A stretch of 64,000 bases of DNA from Eunapius fragilis (GCA_963681505.1 OY811974.1:1943124-2007123); one strand, 5' to 3'. Positions 47,490-58,560 are shown, numbered from the stretch's first letter. Numbers and translations are program-made. The notes: generated by a model from the letters alone, not told the origin.

Positions 47490-47562
47490 CTGTTTATTAA
47501 CCCCAAAAGGCTGTGGCGGGTTCACCCGGGAAGGTAGCCGAGCAGCTTGGCAGCTTGTTGCA
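47490..47562 (-). pseudogene. Inverted fragment of the MNS1-like exon
   Basis: GGTAGCCGAGCAGCTTGGCA with flanks CCCCAAAAGGCTGTGGCGGG is the near-exact reverse complement of 48,390-48,458, including the donor-side intron. About 70 bp are copied in inverted orientation 0.8 kb upstream. Confidence 0.85.
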
Positions 47563-47952
47563 CACACATACGTTGAGTAAGTGAGGTACTGCATTCTAAG
47601 CAGGGAAGTAATGGTACTGGTGAGGTTGTGCATTCCTTGTCCCCCCTCAAGGCTGCCCCAGAGGCTGGATCTCCAACATGCACAAATCTCAGCTTTATAG
47701 TTGTAAACGTAGATCTACCTCATGCTTACACTTCAAAAAGGCATGTATGTTCATTTCTGTTTTTATTTTTTATTTTTAAAAAGCAACTTTTATTCTTTCC
47801 AATCAGGAGTGTGCCACTGATCAAGATGCAAGACAACAAGGGGTCAACTACAGAAGTACTTTTCATCATAACATGCTATAGGTGTATGTTACTATGGTGA
47901 TGAACGACTGCACCCCTCCCAATAAACCAGGAGCAAGAGATGGAGGAGTAAC

Positions 47953-48119
47953 ATGATGGCCAAACTGGCAGAGGACGACAGGATTGAGCAGATGAACGCA
48001 CAGAAGAGATGCATGAAGCAATTGGAGCTGCACCAGAAAGCAGTCATTGAGCAAAGAAGGCAACTGTATCAGAAACAGAAGGTTGTGTGTGTGTGTTCTG
48101 TGCGTATGTGTGTGTGCGT

Positions 48120-48168
<49 letters not shown>

Positions 48169-48587
48169 GGATATGTGTGTATATGTGTGTGTTGTGGATT
48201 TTATGTGCATGGGTAGATGTGTTTAGTTATAAGTATTGCATGGGAATATAAGGTTACATGGTGATGAATGACCACACCCCCTCCCAATACACCAGGAGCA
48301 AGAGATGGAGGAGTACCGGGAGGAGCAGCAGAGGGAGGCCGTGCGACAGTCCATTGTGGAGCAGGAGAGGCAGAGGTTGCTCAGGGAGCACGCTGCCAAG
48401 CTGCTCGGCTACCTTCCCAGGGTGAGCCCGCCACAGCCTTTTGGGGCTAACAAACATGTTACCATTTGGAGTGTGGTGTGCCTTTTCCCATTAGCGTGTG
48501 CTGGGGGATAAAAGGGACCTGGAGATGCTGGGAGATAGCTTCAAAGATGCTTACTCAAAGAAACGTGACATGTTTGATGACCTCTGA
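47953..48587 (+). pseudogene. Truncated MNS1-like (trichohyalin-plectin-homology) gene, 3' end only
   Basis: Three exons, 47953-48081, 48296-48421 and 48495-48587, join in frame. They give a charged coiled coil: MMAKLAEDDRIEQMNAQKR..., EQEMEEYREEQQREAVRQSI ..., LLREHAAKLLGYLPR, then DMFDDL and stop. The LLxEHAxxLLGYLP ending and the heptad helix are typical of TPH proteins such as MNS1, an axonemal microtubule inner protein. The 5' two-thirds is missing. Just upstream, 47,902-47,950 repeats the intron end and first codons of the second exon (AGGAGCAAGAGATGGAGGAG), but the next codon is TAA instead of TAC. The donor of the first exon runs into a (GT)n tract. I read it as a broken or partly duplicated gene, although a short expressed peptide cannot be excluded. 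Confidence 0.65.
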
Positions 48588-49031
48588 TGTCTTCCACTGG
48601 CTACCAGCTGGTTCATAACTGGGTCACTGTCTGTTCATTTCATTTGTAATGGGTACTACTAAGCACCTTTCAGTTAGCAATCAGGACCATTTTAATTGAT
48701 GATTGTTAATAACTACAACTTGTCATTTTGAATGAGAGCTCTACATTCTGATCCATTGCAGTTTACAAGTAATTGGGGTAGCAACAGTCCCCATTGTCAC
48801 AACTGGGGTGAGGAAGCTATGTGACATAGGTCAAACTCATTAGTGAATCTTACATATGACATCTAATTTGATGAGAGCAAATGCCCTTTCTCAAGGTGTA
48901 ATGCTAAACCTTCCTGACACCTACAGCTAGTACATTGGGCAATCTGTGTGGTCTATTATGTGAGGAATGAGAGCAATTTATACCATGCAATAAACATACA
49001 AATTACTACAGGTCAGTTACTTATACGTAGG

Positions 49032-49265
49032 TCACTCGTTCACAGCTATGATCTCATCTGCTAACACATGGAGGCTGGATTCTCTGAGAACACTCACCAG
49101 TGTGCTCCATGAAACTGGAGTTCTGCCCACCCTTTTAAGCCACTTTGTAAATATTGCTTTGGTGATGTCTTCAGCTTTTGCCTCCTGATTAAGTGCATCC
49201 ACTAGTTGTCCAGTGCCATCATTGAGGAGGAATGTACCAAGGGTGGGGTAGTTGGTACCTATCCT
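49032..49265 (-). CDS. Death-domain exon (3' exon of a partly recognised gene)
   Basis: The minus strand encodes RIGTNYPTLGTFLLNDGTGQ then LVDALNQ, KAIFTKWLKRVGRTPVSWST and LVSVLRESSLHVLADEIIAV, ending at TGA. The pattern (LGTFLLND, WL-x-G-x-G-x-x-PVTW-x-TLV-x-VLR, LADDI) is that of the death-like domain found in large numbers in sponge genomes, usually as the last exon of small predicted proteins. Such domains form helical bundles that bind each other in innate-immune or apoptotic signalling. The acceptor is probably TCATTCAG before AGGATAGG (49265). The frame stays open to about 49,314 upstream. I could not find the 5' exons between 49.4 and 50.4 kb with confidence, so the gene may be partial. 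Confidence 0.7.
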   Translation of the reverse strand, partial: RIGTNYPTLGTFLLNDGTGQLVDALNQEAKAEDITKAIFTKWLKRVGRTPVSWSTLVSVLRESSLHVLADEIIAVNE

Positions 49266-49629
49266 CTGAATGATGTTGATACCGAAACGCAAAGTCTCCC
49301 GTTTAAGTCCATGGAATTTATGTGAGGTGGTCCAGTACATACAACACACACCAGACCAGTACATTCAATACATCAGCCCAGTACAACACCGGCACCGGCA
49401 TATTAAAAAAAAAAAAAAAAACAATCCTATGCGTTAATGAAAACAATCAAATACTATACATGCGTTTTCAATGTACAAACGTTTATGGATGTCCGAAATT
49501 GCTGGAAACCAGGGCATGGCGTGGAATGGAAGGCCATCCTTACGACCAATCTCAATGCGAAGGAAAGGATACGTTTGGATTGCTACGAGCGCTCATCACA
49601 CCCGCTAAGTTGGTGGACACATAGATATC

Positions 49630-49720
49630 ATAATATAGGAGAGGGATTGGAAACCGAGGCAATCAACACCAATCAACGCGCGAAGTTCTGGTGCCCAGGC
49701 CATTCTTGATTAAAATGGCT
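49630..49720. repeat. Short dispersed repeat (partner at 52,930-53,030)
   Basis: GGATTGGAAACCGAGGCAAT and GGTGCCCAGGCCATT recur in diverged inverted form near 52,945-53,020 (ATTGCCTCCGTTTCTAATCC). Probably ends of one MITE family. Confidence 0.55.
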
Positions 49721-50459
49721 AGCTGTTTCAGAGATCATATATAGATGATCTCTGGCTGTTTCAACAGCTGTCGTTTCGGTTTGGCTGAGAATAGCGAACT
49801 AACAAAAATATACGGTGCTTAGAAAGCAGAATTTGCACACTGTCCCTTGCAATCTTCTTGTGCTTTGTGCGACAAGTCAACTTGAACTTATGTTGACTTG
49901 CGTTGTACATCCTGCCAAAAGATAATTAGTCACTTCAGACGAGATCTGTACAGATTAACCCGTGTTTTTATTGACTACAAAACCAGCCAGTGGCATGTAT
50001 AAATGATCTGACTATAGCGTGCACTAGTCAATTCATAGATTGTAGTAAGCGTGTAGCCACTACACCGGTAAGTATACGAGGAGGTCAAATCCGGTTTTTG
50101 TCATTTTCCCCGTCTATTAATGAAAATCTTATCTCCAAAACAACCCTGTGGCACGTATTTATTTTAGCTCTATCATACTGTACTATAGAATTACCTTCTT
50201 CTTCTAACCAGTTGCACCGGAAAGTCTCAACTTGTGTGTCGTCCGCCAGTCGTAAAAAAACTGCGGTATGATTCGCTCTGTTAACGTGAAAGTTAGCTTT
50301 TTGGAATCCACTTCCACTTACCAAGATCTACCAGGTACATGTACTGCTCTTAAGGGGGAGAGGCACGAATTAACAACTAATTAGCAACTTCACGGAGTGC
50401 ACGCTCAAGTCTCCGCACAAATGTATAGCTCACGTGCGCCGTTTCCAATCCCTCTCCTT

Positions 50460-50735
50460 TAGAGCTCTTTCATCGCATAACTTAATAGCATTCATCTTCT
50501 AATTAGTCCGCCATATTGGTGCTCGGAGAAGTATGGGATTACTTCAGAGTGTTGTTTAAATATATATTATTGTGGTCTAACACATGACTAACATTTGTAA
50601 AAATACTTGTGCCCTCGGAGCGCGAGTTATACGTATCAAAAGTACCAAAACTAAATTTCCGAGCACCAATATGGCGGACAATAAAGCAATTAAAGCCCAC
50701 GCGTCATGTGACCATGAAAGAGCTCTATACTATTT
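50460..50735. mobile_element. Foldback element around TATGGCGGAC
   Basis: The left arm 50465-50531 (GCTCTTTCATCGCATAA to CCGCCATATTGGTGCTCGGA) pairs with the right arm 50656-50725 (TCCGAGCACCAATATGGCGG to CATGAAAGAGC). A unique loop of about 120 bp lies between. No ORF. Confidence 0.75.
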
Positions 50736-50763
50736 ATGGTGGACAAGACGAACTGACGACAGC

Positions 50764-51130
50764 AGAGGCGGATCCAGGGGGGGGGGGGGGTTTGGGGGTT
50801 GCAACCCCCCGGCCGGCCCTTTCATATATGGTAACGCCCCCTCTTCTGCTAACCAGCCCCTCCCCCTTCCCCGCTTTTTGTATCGGGCCTGAAGCGCCGG
50901 ACAGCACCCCCTCCGCTTTTCGTAAATGGACAGCACCCCCCCCCCCCCCCCCCCCCCCCCCGCTTTTCGTATCGGGCCTGAAGCGGGCAGCACCCCCCCC
51001 CCCCCCCCCCCCCCAGCTTTTCGTGTCAGGTCTAAAGCGGACAGCACCCCCACCCCACCCCCCCCCCGCATTTCGTATCGCGGGTCTCAACCCCCCCTTT
51101 TGGAAAACCCTGTATCCGCCCCTGGACAGC
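50764..51130. mobile_element. hAT-like MITE with C-tract repeats
   Basis: The ends AGAGGCGGATCCAGGGGG and TATCCGCCCCTGG form the (CAG)RGGCGGATCCAGG-type terminal inverted repeats often seen in hAT-family MITEs. Inside, GCTTTTCGTATCGGGCCTGA plus AGC and a C run are repeated three to four times. No convincing target-site duplication could be read, so family placement is tentative. Similar ends are seen at 51,567 and 56,096. Confidence 0.6.
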
Positions 51131-51420
51131 GTTAACATTCAAAGCCCTCGTCTATGTGTAGTAACCATATATGGGCGACGCACATCGAACTTCGAACGTT
51201 AACAGGGCTGAAAACGAGGGACGTACGCCTATAGCTCCCAACACCACCACCCCTCCCCCTCACCATGATGCCATATTACTAGCTGACACGCTACAATGGA
51301 TTACATATCTCTAGGCAACATGCAGATAGATGTCCACGAATTTGCCAATAGTGCAGACCCTTCTATCTAACTTGCAGTGATGTAATCCATCGCGTACTTA
51401 GATCTGGGGCCGAGGCTAAC

Positions 51421-51472
51421 GCACACACACGCACACGCACACACACACACACACATACACACACACACACAC

Positions 51473-51543
<71 letters not shown>

Positions 51544-51545
51544 TG
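51421..51545. repeat. (CA)n microsatellite
   Basis: About 60 CA units with a few CACG and CATA interruptions. Confidence 0.95.
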
Positions 51546-51604
51546 GCACGCACACATGTCTGTGGCAGATCCAGGGGGGGGGTCCAGCCCCCTCGAACCT
51601 GAAT

Positions 51605-52556
51605 ATGAATCAGGAACCACGATAGTAGTTCCTGTGTAGGAATTGACCTGGGTCGTGAATATCATTTTTAAAACGCGACCCGCGTATAACTCGCTTACCG
51701 AGAAACGGATAGTGTTGCTCTTTGTTGCTATCGAACCAGAAGGCAAAGACGGTCATTTAAATGTTTTATTTCAGTCTTCGAACTGTTTGCTTTAAGAGAA
51801 CCAGAAGGCAAAGACGGTCATTTAAATGTTTTATTCCAGTCTTCGAACTGTTTGCTTTAAGAGAACAAAAAAGTTCGTGTTTTACCACGTCCCCAGGCCA
51901 AATCTTCTCGGTCGTCAACGTCGTCGTCGTCTTCTTCTCGGGTGGGTATAACTCCGGATAGGAATGGTTTTAAAGAGCGCCAATTATACCAATCGCTTTA
52001 GAATCTCCTGGAAGGACATCTTCAAGTATCAGATGTATGAATAAAGCATAAAACTGACATACGTAATCATTACGTAATGTAATAATCTCATGGCGACATT
52101 GATAGAATTGTGCAAACAAAAGAGGAAAGCTAAACAACGAGACCGACGAGTTAGAATTCTCCCGCGTTCCTTACAGTGATCCCAACCAAAAGCGGACGTC
52201 TGCTCGTGACGGTAATTGTAACGGGGGTTGGGGGGCACTTGGCAGTATTAATAATCGATAAAAAATGATAATAAAAAAATACAAGTAAAGAAAAACATTC
52301 TCTAACGAGAAAGTTGGTGGGATATAGGAATTGGAGGCAAAGATGGTGTAAAAAGGAAGGGAACAAGGTTTTTGGAAAAGAAAAATGAGACAAAAATCCT
52401 ATATTTAGCACATGTACATGTAACAGAACAAAAGAATAGGATTTTTGTCTCATTTTTCTTTTCCAAAAACCTTGTTCCCTTCCTTTTTACACCACCTTTG
52501 CCTCCAATTTCTATATCCCACCAACTTTCTCGTTAGAGAATGTTTTTCTTTACTTG
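51605..52556 (+). mobile_element. Composite double-hairpin element, copy C
   Basis: The short hairpin GGAACCACGATAGTAGTTCC opens it at about 51,611. The body matches copy B in reverse (ACGCGACCCGCGTATAACTC, CGAACTGTTTGCTTTAAGAG, TATAACTCCGGATAGGAATG). The long palindrome at 52281-52556 closes it. A 68-bp block starting GAACCAGAAGGCAAAGACGG is tandemly duplicated at about 51,733-51,868 here and single in copy B. No protein is encoded. Confidence 0.85.
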
Positions 52557-52559
52557 TAT

Positions 52560-55340
52560 AATTAACGTATGACGTGTCGCACGTGAGATATACATTTCTA
52601 CGGAGTGCACTTCGTGAAGTTGCTAAATAGCTTATTCTTATTGCTTGTTCATTGGTAAGTGCTATATTTTAGTTGCGAGATACGTAGTAGGTTGGTATTT
52701 ATACGTTAAGGTAAATGTTTCCAAAATGGTAACCCACGGTCGTAATATAGAGCGATTCTTTCCGCAGTTATTTTGATTCGTGCTCTATTATTAGTACCCA
52801 TGCATCTAGGTCGAATACAAGATCATTGCAAAATTAAAATTTAAAAGTTACATTTTAACATAGCAAAGAAACTAAGCCGGCGCATGTAACGTACGCAAAT
52901 CTGCGACGAAACACACTAGCCATTTAAATCCGCAAAACCACAATAGCCTGGAAACCAAAACGTAACGGAGTGGCAAGCATTTATTGGTTATGATTGCCTC
53001 CGTTTCTAATCCCCCTACATGTACAATCTGTGGAAAAATTTGGAATGTGTACAAAAATTTTTTTCGCGCGCGAATGTTATGCCGAATTATACTGTTCACT
53101 GCTTGAAGTAGGTCATCTGCCGGAGTGTGATGGTAAATTTTAAGACACGGCTGTTTGCGGCCCATTCGATGTTGGACAATAAGACCTACGCCCCGAAATA
53201 TTGAAAGATGACATCATGCATCATGACCTAACCAAGCACTTTGTATTTTCGAGCTATATAAGGACTGTACTTGTTGCACCGACATGTAACAGCCATTTTA
53301 GTACAGACATACCATTTAGCGTATAAATTTTGTGCCACAACTCTGTAGCGCCTGCTAGCTATAGCGCTCGCAAGCCGAGTTCATCAATTGGATATCCTCC
53401 ACAAAGAACTGAACAACGGACCACTGCCAGTTTTCCTATAGGAAAAAGCTAAGCGTGATTAGGTAGCGGAGGGTTAAGACTACCTAGATAGCGTATAGAC
53501 CAAGTGCGGCCGGCTGAAATGATGGCGCTACTGATCGTCAAATATCGCTGATTTTACAAGAGTTTTTAATGCCGTGTCAAGCATAACGATAGGTATAGTC
53601 CCGGGCCCGAAAGTTCAAGCTTCGTTGATTGTGGTATTGCTGCCACTTCTTGTGACACGATGTTGATAAGGTGCTCCATCACACACTGCATTGTAGTTCT
53701 GCAACTGCATCTCTAGCTTATACGTCGGCATACGTTATTCTGTGCAATGATGCATACATGGATTTGACTCCTTGTTCTACAAGCCGGAAGGAGACTGACT
53801 GAATCCTGCCACTTTCCACAAACCTAGTGCATGTGATGAAGATGATGTTAACTAGGTCAATGGCATTAAGTGCTAAAGGAGATAAAGTCATGCAGCATTT
53901 ATACTGGCATTCAATGTTTAGCTGATGTTGTTAAGGCAGTAAGATTCAATGCTGTTGAATCAGATGTATTATACGATAAATAACAATCGCAGCGAGTGCA
54001 TAAACTGTTTCAAGCTGTCAGGTGTAAAAACCTGGTAGGTCGTTGACAACTTTAATGATGGAAATGCATGGTGTTTTATATTCCAATGCTTTGGAGTACA
54101 TAGTGCCTGATAAATATCAAGTTGAAACCTTTACACCCACAATGTATAGTACACATTATTATGCCTCTTCACCCTTGCAGAGGTCCAAGCTTGATACACA
54201 CTTCATCACTGGCAATTTAGTTGTCATGCAGGGTGCATGAGCCTGTAAACTATGTATAGCGAGCTGATTTATAAATATCATCTTATTTAAGCTATCCATG
54301 CACCCAGCAGCTTTTCCATCAATGTGGAACATATATAGACTGATGTCTTTTTGTATCTTCTTTCTGCCAGAACAATGGCAGTAAAAATGGAGAGCTATCT
54401 CAACCCAGCCCCTTTGAGATTTCTTGCTTCTGACCTCTCCCTGGAGATAGAGTTTGTTGTAGAAGCCTTACGTGCCATTTTAAATTACATGCATGTAAGA
54501 GCAAAGTTGTTTTAGATTTTTTGTAGTTTATTTTTTGGGGTGTTGCACAGCTAATGCCAAGTGATTGCTAGGCCAGCTAGCTGTGATTGCTATGCCAGCT
54601 GTGATTGCTATGCCAGCTGTGATTGCTATGCCAGCTGTGATTGCTAGACCAGCTGTGATTTTTGTTCTGCCCTCACTGTAATCCCTGACTCTACCAATGA
54701 TGCATGCTTCCTATTTTAATCACTGATCACTTAATAGATTTTAATTCTCAGATAGTTAGTACTTCCCTGAGATGCACAAGGTTCACTCTGGAGACCTTCA
54801 TTACAGTGTTGTCATGCTGACTGATGTGGTTGCTAAGGCTTTAGGATATTCCCTAACAGACATGCATGTAAGGAAGAGTCAAGCTATTGTTTGTGCCATT
54901 GTTGATATTGCAAAACATGTATAGGGTCTCAGATGCCATATACATACCAGAACATTCAAGCCTTGATGTCCCTCGAACATTCACTCTGCTACAATGTTTA
55001 ATACCAAGCTAGGTGTCTAGGGTAATAGTGCTGTGTCATAACAATAGGGGTGTATTATACAACTGCAAATTGATGCAGCTCCAGAGGCTTAGGCGCCTAC
55101 CTCTCTATAAACATAAGCAAAGGGTTCTATTTTTGTTGGCTGTGTTCTAGTGCAAAGGGTCAAGCCAGACCCAGCAAAAAGAGCCCTGAGTGTGTGTACT
55201 TTTTGAGGGAAGTAAACTTGCTGTTTTTAATGTTATATTTCTATCCAAAGCCTATGTACATATGTGGTTGTGTATTTGTCAGTTCCAGCTGCCTACATGT
55301 ACCTTTATCTGATTGTGGTGTGACCAAAACAGCACCCAGG
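52560..55340. other. Long stretch without supportable genes
   Basis: Short open frames only, for example 54043-54240 on the plus strand, with no recognised domain and no clear splice partners. An 18-bp tandem repeat (TGCTATGCCAGCTGTGAT, about 6 diverged copies) lies at 54,553-54,660. TATATAAGG at 53,257 resembles a TATA element but has no convincing gene behind it. Confidence 0.5.
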
Positions 55341-55673
55341 TCCCCTGTATTCTCGTCCCCAGACCCTATACGCTACGTATATGGGTCAGGCATTTCGATT
55401 TGCAAGCGCTTGTACACTGTGGAATGTAAACAAACAATCATATCAATCCATCGTTTGACCACATCCGATGATTATCAAATTTATTAAAGTTATGCTGCTG
55501 TTTGGGCCCCATATCAGTGTAGGTGTTGCGGAGACGTTGTGTTGAACCACAGAGACCGCAGAGTACTGACTAGCGATGCTGCCCACACCAATTGCTTGCT
55601 CCAACTTCTTGGCAAAGAGTAGGCTTGTTTAGCTCCTGCGCGCGATTCGCGCAAAGAAAGGACCAACATATGT

Positions 55674-55913
55674 CGGTTGTGCTTCTTAACCTTAGTTACG
55701 CTACACAAAAAGTTGGAAGATGTTAAGAAAGACATAATAGAGGCTGAGCGATGTGTCATTTTGAAGATTAGTCAATTGCACCCACACATCTCTCTAGCAG
55801 TATCAACCATAGATGTGTGCATGCCAGTCAGTACATCAAGTTTGGAAGCTCACTCGCACTGTGATAGGATTGTGAAAGAAGCATATTTACACTTAGTGCG
55901 GGTCTGGGTTTAG
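55674..55913 (+). pseudogene. Coding fragment in the left arm of the foldback
   Basis: Reads CFLTLVTLHKKLEDVKKDII then EAERCVILKISQLHPH, with KKLEDV and a predicted helix. The fragment just upstream is in another frame. The C-x-x-C start seen in the right-arm copy suggests the end of a cysteine-ligand domain followed by a helix, but I cannot name the family. Probably a captured host exon rather than a transposase. Confidence 0.45.
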
Positions 55914-56415
55914 TGTTTTTGTTTATGTATATGCGTCATAATTAAAGTGCGCACGAATTCCAGGGTTTGGTACACTTCCGCCGCATAGAGAGTGTTTATA
56001 CATTATGCGATAAACATTGCCGTCATATTGGTCTGGGAACGAGACTACCCCCGCCCCCACTCCCATGTGACCTGTGTTACCTAAACGCGTCAGAGCAGGG
56101 GTGGATCCAGAATTTTTTTGCAAGGGAGCGGGGGGCGGGGTGTATAATATTAATGCGAGACCAATATGACGCAATGTTTATCGCATAATGTATAAACACG
56201 CTCGTATAGGTCTGGTGTTTCGAATGGGGCGGAAGTGTACCAAACCATGGAATTCGTGCGCACTTTAATTATGACGTATGTACATAAACAAATACGCAAC
56301 CATTCACTCGATCCAGACCCGCACTAAGTGTAAATATAGATACGCCAGCTTCTTTCACAATCTTATCACAGTGAGAGTGAGCTTCCAAACCTGTTGTACT
56401 GGCATGCACACATCT

Positions 56416-56539
56416 TAGAATAGTCTCGCTAGCCAGACGTATTACATCGAACTTCAACTGGACTGGGTACGAGGAACGTAGGTACGTTCCTCGTACCCAG
56501 TCCAGTTGAAGTTCGATGTACGTCTGGCTAGCGAGACTA
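56416..56539. mobile_element. Palindromic MITE nested in the foldback's right arm, with 9-bp target duplication
   Basis: About 120 bp, almost wholly palindromic: TAGTCTCGCTAGCCAGACGT to its complement, centre near 56,480 (ACGTAGGTACGT). It is flanked by CACACATCT at 56407-56415 and again at 56540-56548. The other arm has the single, uninterrupted site (AGATGTGTG near 55,812-55,820). Confidence 0.9.
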
Positions 56540-56548
56540 CACACATCT

Positions 56549-56706
56549 ATGGTTGATACTGCTAGAGAGCTGTGTGGGTGCAATTGATTAATCTTCAAAA
56601 TGACACATCGCTCAGCCTCTATTATGTCTTTATTAACATCTTCCAACTTTTTGTGAAGCGTAACTAAGGTTAAGAAGCACAACCGACATATGCAGGTTTT
56701 GTCCAA
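56549..56706 (-). pseudogene. Coding fragment in the right arm of the foldback
   Basis: The same fragment as at 55,674-55,913, on the other strand: CRLCFLTLVTLHKKLEDVNK, then AERCVILKINQLHPH. It differs at a few residues (VKK/VNK, ISQ/INQ). Beyond it the reading is interrupted by the nested palindromic insertion. Confidence 0.45.
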
Positions 56707-57169
56707 ACCTTTCTATGCGCGAATCGCGCGCAGGAGCTAAATATGCCCACTCTTTGCCAAGAAGTTGGAGCCAGCAATTGGTGTGGGCAGCATCGCTAGT
56801 CAGTACTCTGCGGTATCTGTGGTTCAACACAACGTCTCCGCAACACCTACACTGATATGGGGCAGCATAACTTTAAATCGGATGTGGTCAAACGATGGAT
56901 CGATACGACTGTTTGTTTACATTCCACAATGTACAAGCGCTTGCGACTCGAAATGCCAGACCCATATACGTAACGTATAGGGTCTGGGGACGAGACTATG
57001 AGGGGATTCATGCCAACTGACTCTTGCTGCTCTTAAAATTGCTATTGCCTCCCTCTTGCAATGGACAGTAAGTATTTTCTAGAGCATAAGGTATACAGCA
57101 TGGCAATATGAATACATGTTAAGAAACGAAGGTGGGGTATATGTCACCTGACTTTAATATTCTGTTTTA

Positions 57170-57350
57170 GTATTGTGATACTGAATATGCACCTGCTCTA
57201 ACAATTGGTTACTTCGTAATCCATATAATTTTATGCCCGCACCATAAAATGATGTAATATAGTTACAACATGTAGTTTCTGTATTGTGAGGGCATAGTAT
57301 ATTGGTTACGAAGTAACCGTGTGTATATTCAGTATCCCAATAATAAATTG
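57170..57350. repeat. Foldback around GGTTACTTCGTAA
   Basis: ATTGTGATACTGAATATGCA and GGTTACTTCGTAA on the left pair with TTACGAAGTAACC and GTATATTCAGTATCCCAAT on the right, with about 90 bp between. A small non-coding inverted-repeat element. Confidence 0.7.
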
Positions 57351-57654
57351 CACACTTTTATTGCGGTAAAAACCGTATGAAAAAACGAAAAACAATCTTA
57401 TTTTTGGTTATTTAATAAGTTTCCGGATTTTAATAGATTGATACATGTCCTGTAATTTGTTTTTTATTTTGTATCGACACCTGTTTCAGTCACCATAATG
57501 ACTACCATTTTATGTGGCCACACGGCCCTTGGAATCTAATGAAGAACTACACAAAACAGAAAACACCGAAGTCTTTTAGAATAAATTAAATGTTTCAAAG
57601 GTCTTGCAATACTGGCAGAGCAAACAGAAGCCATGTTCACGCATAACATAGGCT

Positions 57655-57685
<31 letters not shown>

Positions 57686-57688
57686 CAC
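57655..57688. repeat. Long C homopolymer
   Basis: A run of about 30 C, one of at least eight G/C runs of 20 or more in this window. The exact length is uncertain. Confidence 0.9.
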
Positions 57689-58548
57689 CCATCAAGGCCG
57701 TTCCTACGCCTTTGCATGAGGAAGAATAAATTACAAATGTCTTACAATAAGCTGTAGACATCTGAACGACTATACAAATAATCATTTTTTGAACATGCAA
57801 ACAGACCTCGTCAATACGCTAGCTAGGGTCGCTGTATTGGTTAACGAAAGTTCATAACTGAAGGTTCGTATCCCATCCACCTGAGGCATTCTAATTATGA
57901 CTGGGGTGGTTCAAACTTCGAACTTTCTGAACCGAAATGTCATTTTATAATAGAGAAGGTGATATACTCATAGGAAAAATGCATGCAGAGTTGCAACGGA
58001 CCTCTAGTTAAATAATCTAGCTCAAAGAAAGTAGTTGCTGACAGCTGTCTCTTAAAATTCAATTGCGTATATATGGAACAGTGTCCAGCAAAATTACCCG
58101 TGTGATACTTTATCTAATTTTTCAGGACAAGCAAAACAAAAGTAACACTCGCATTGAAATGTATGGTTAATTATAAATTCAGTGCCCAATAACTTTATGA
58201 TGGATAGTCCAATTTAGGATGCGTAAGGAACAGTTGATAGAAGTTCTTTGGAGTTCGGCATGGAAAATGAAAAAAATTTTAAAACTTGAAAAACTATCCA
58301 GAAGGGTGATTTTTCTGACACCGACCCATATATACCTTCGCTTAATTGTTTAGTTAAAAGCTCCACATAGGCATTGGGAATGTAATTAAATGTAGTAAAT
58401 ATGAAGTCGTTACTCGTGCACGATTTCATCATCTTAGTGAATTTCCGGATGTTGTTGCGACAGTGTTCCAGACAATCGCTGGGAACTTTTCAGGATGCCA
58501 TTCACATAACAAGGTACGTTCAGTGATCTGATTACCAGCTGTACCGAT

Positions 58549-58560
58549 TATATAAATAAA
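58549..58560 (+). promoter_or_regulatory. TATA box of the secreted DPLWDG gene
   Basis: TATATAAATAAA begins about 65 bp before the start codon at 58616. This places transcription start near 58,580 with a leader of about 35 nt. It is the clearest TATA element in front of a gene here, consistent with regulated, tissue-specific expression. Confidence 0.65.

Larger units (their letters stand above)
55340..57000. mobile_element. Large 1.65-kb foldback with near-perfect arms
   Basis: The left arm, about 55,346-56,037, and right arm, about 56,166-56,998, are inverted copies from TCTCGTCCCCAGACCCTATA through to AAACATTGCGTCATATTGGT, at high identity. The spacer of about 130 bp contains a GCAGGGGTGGATCCAG transposon-like end. 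Each arm carries the same coding fragment (next entries). The right arm is longer because of a nested palindromic insertion at 56,416-56,539. Confidence 0.9.

Noticed and set aside
53257-53265. TATATAAGG promoter-like element
   Set aside because: No coding region with recognisable features follows within 2 kb.
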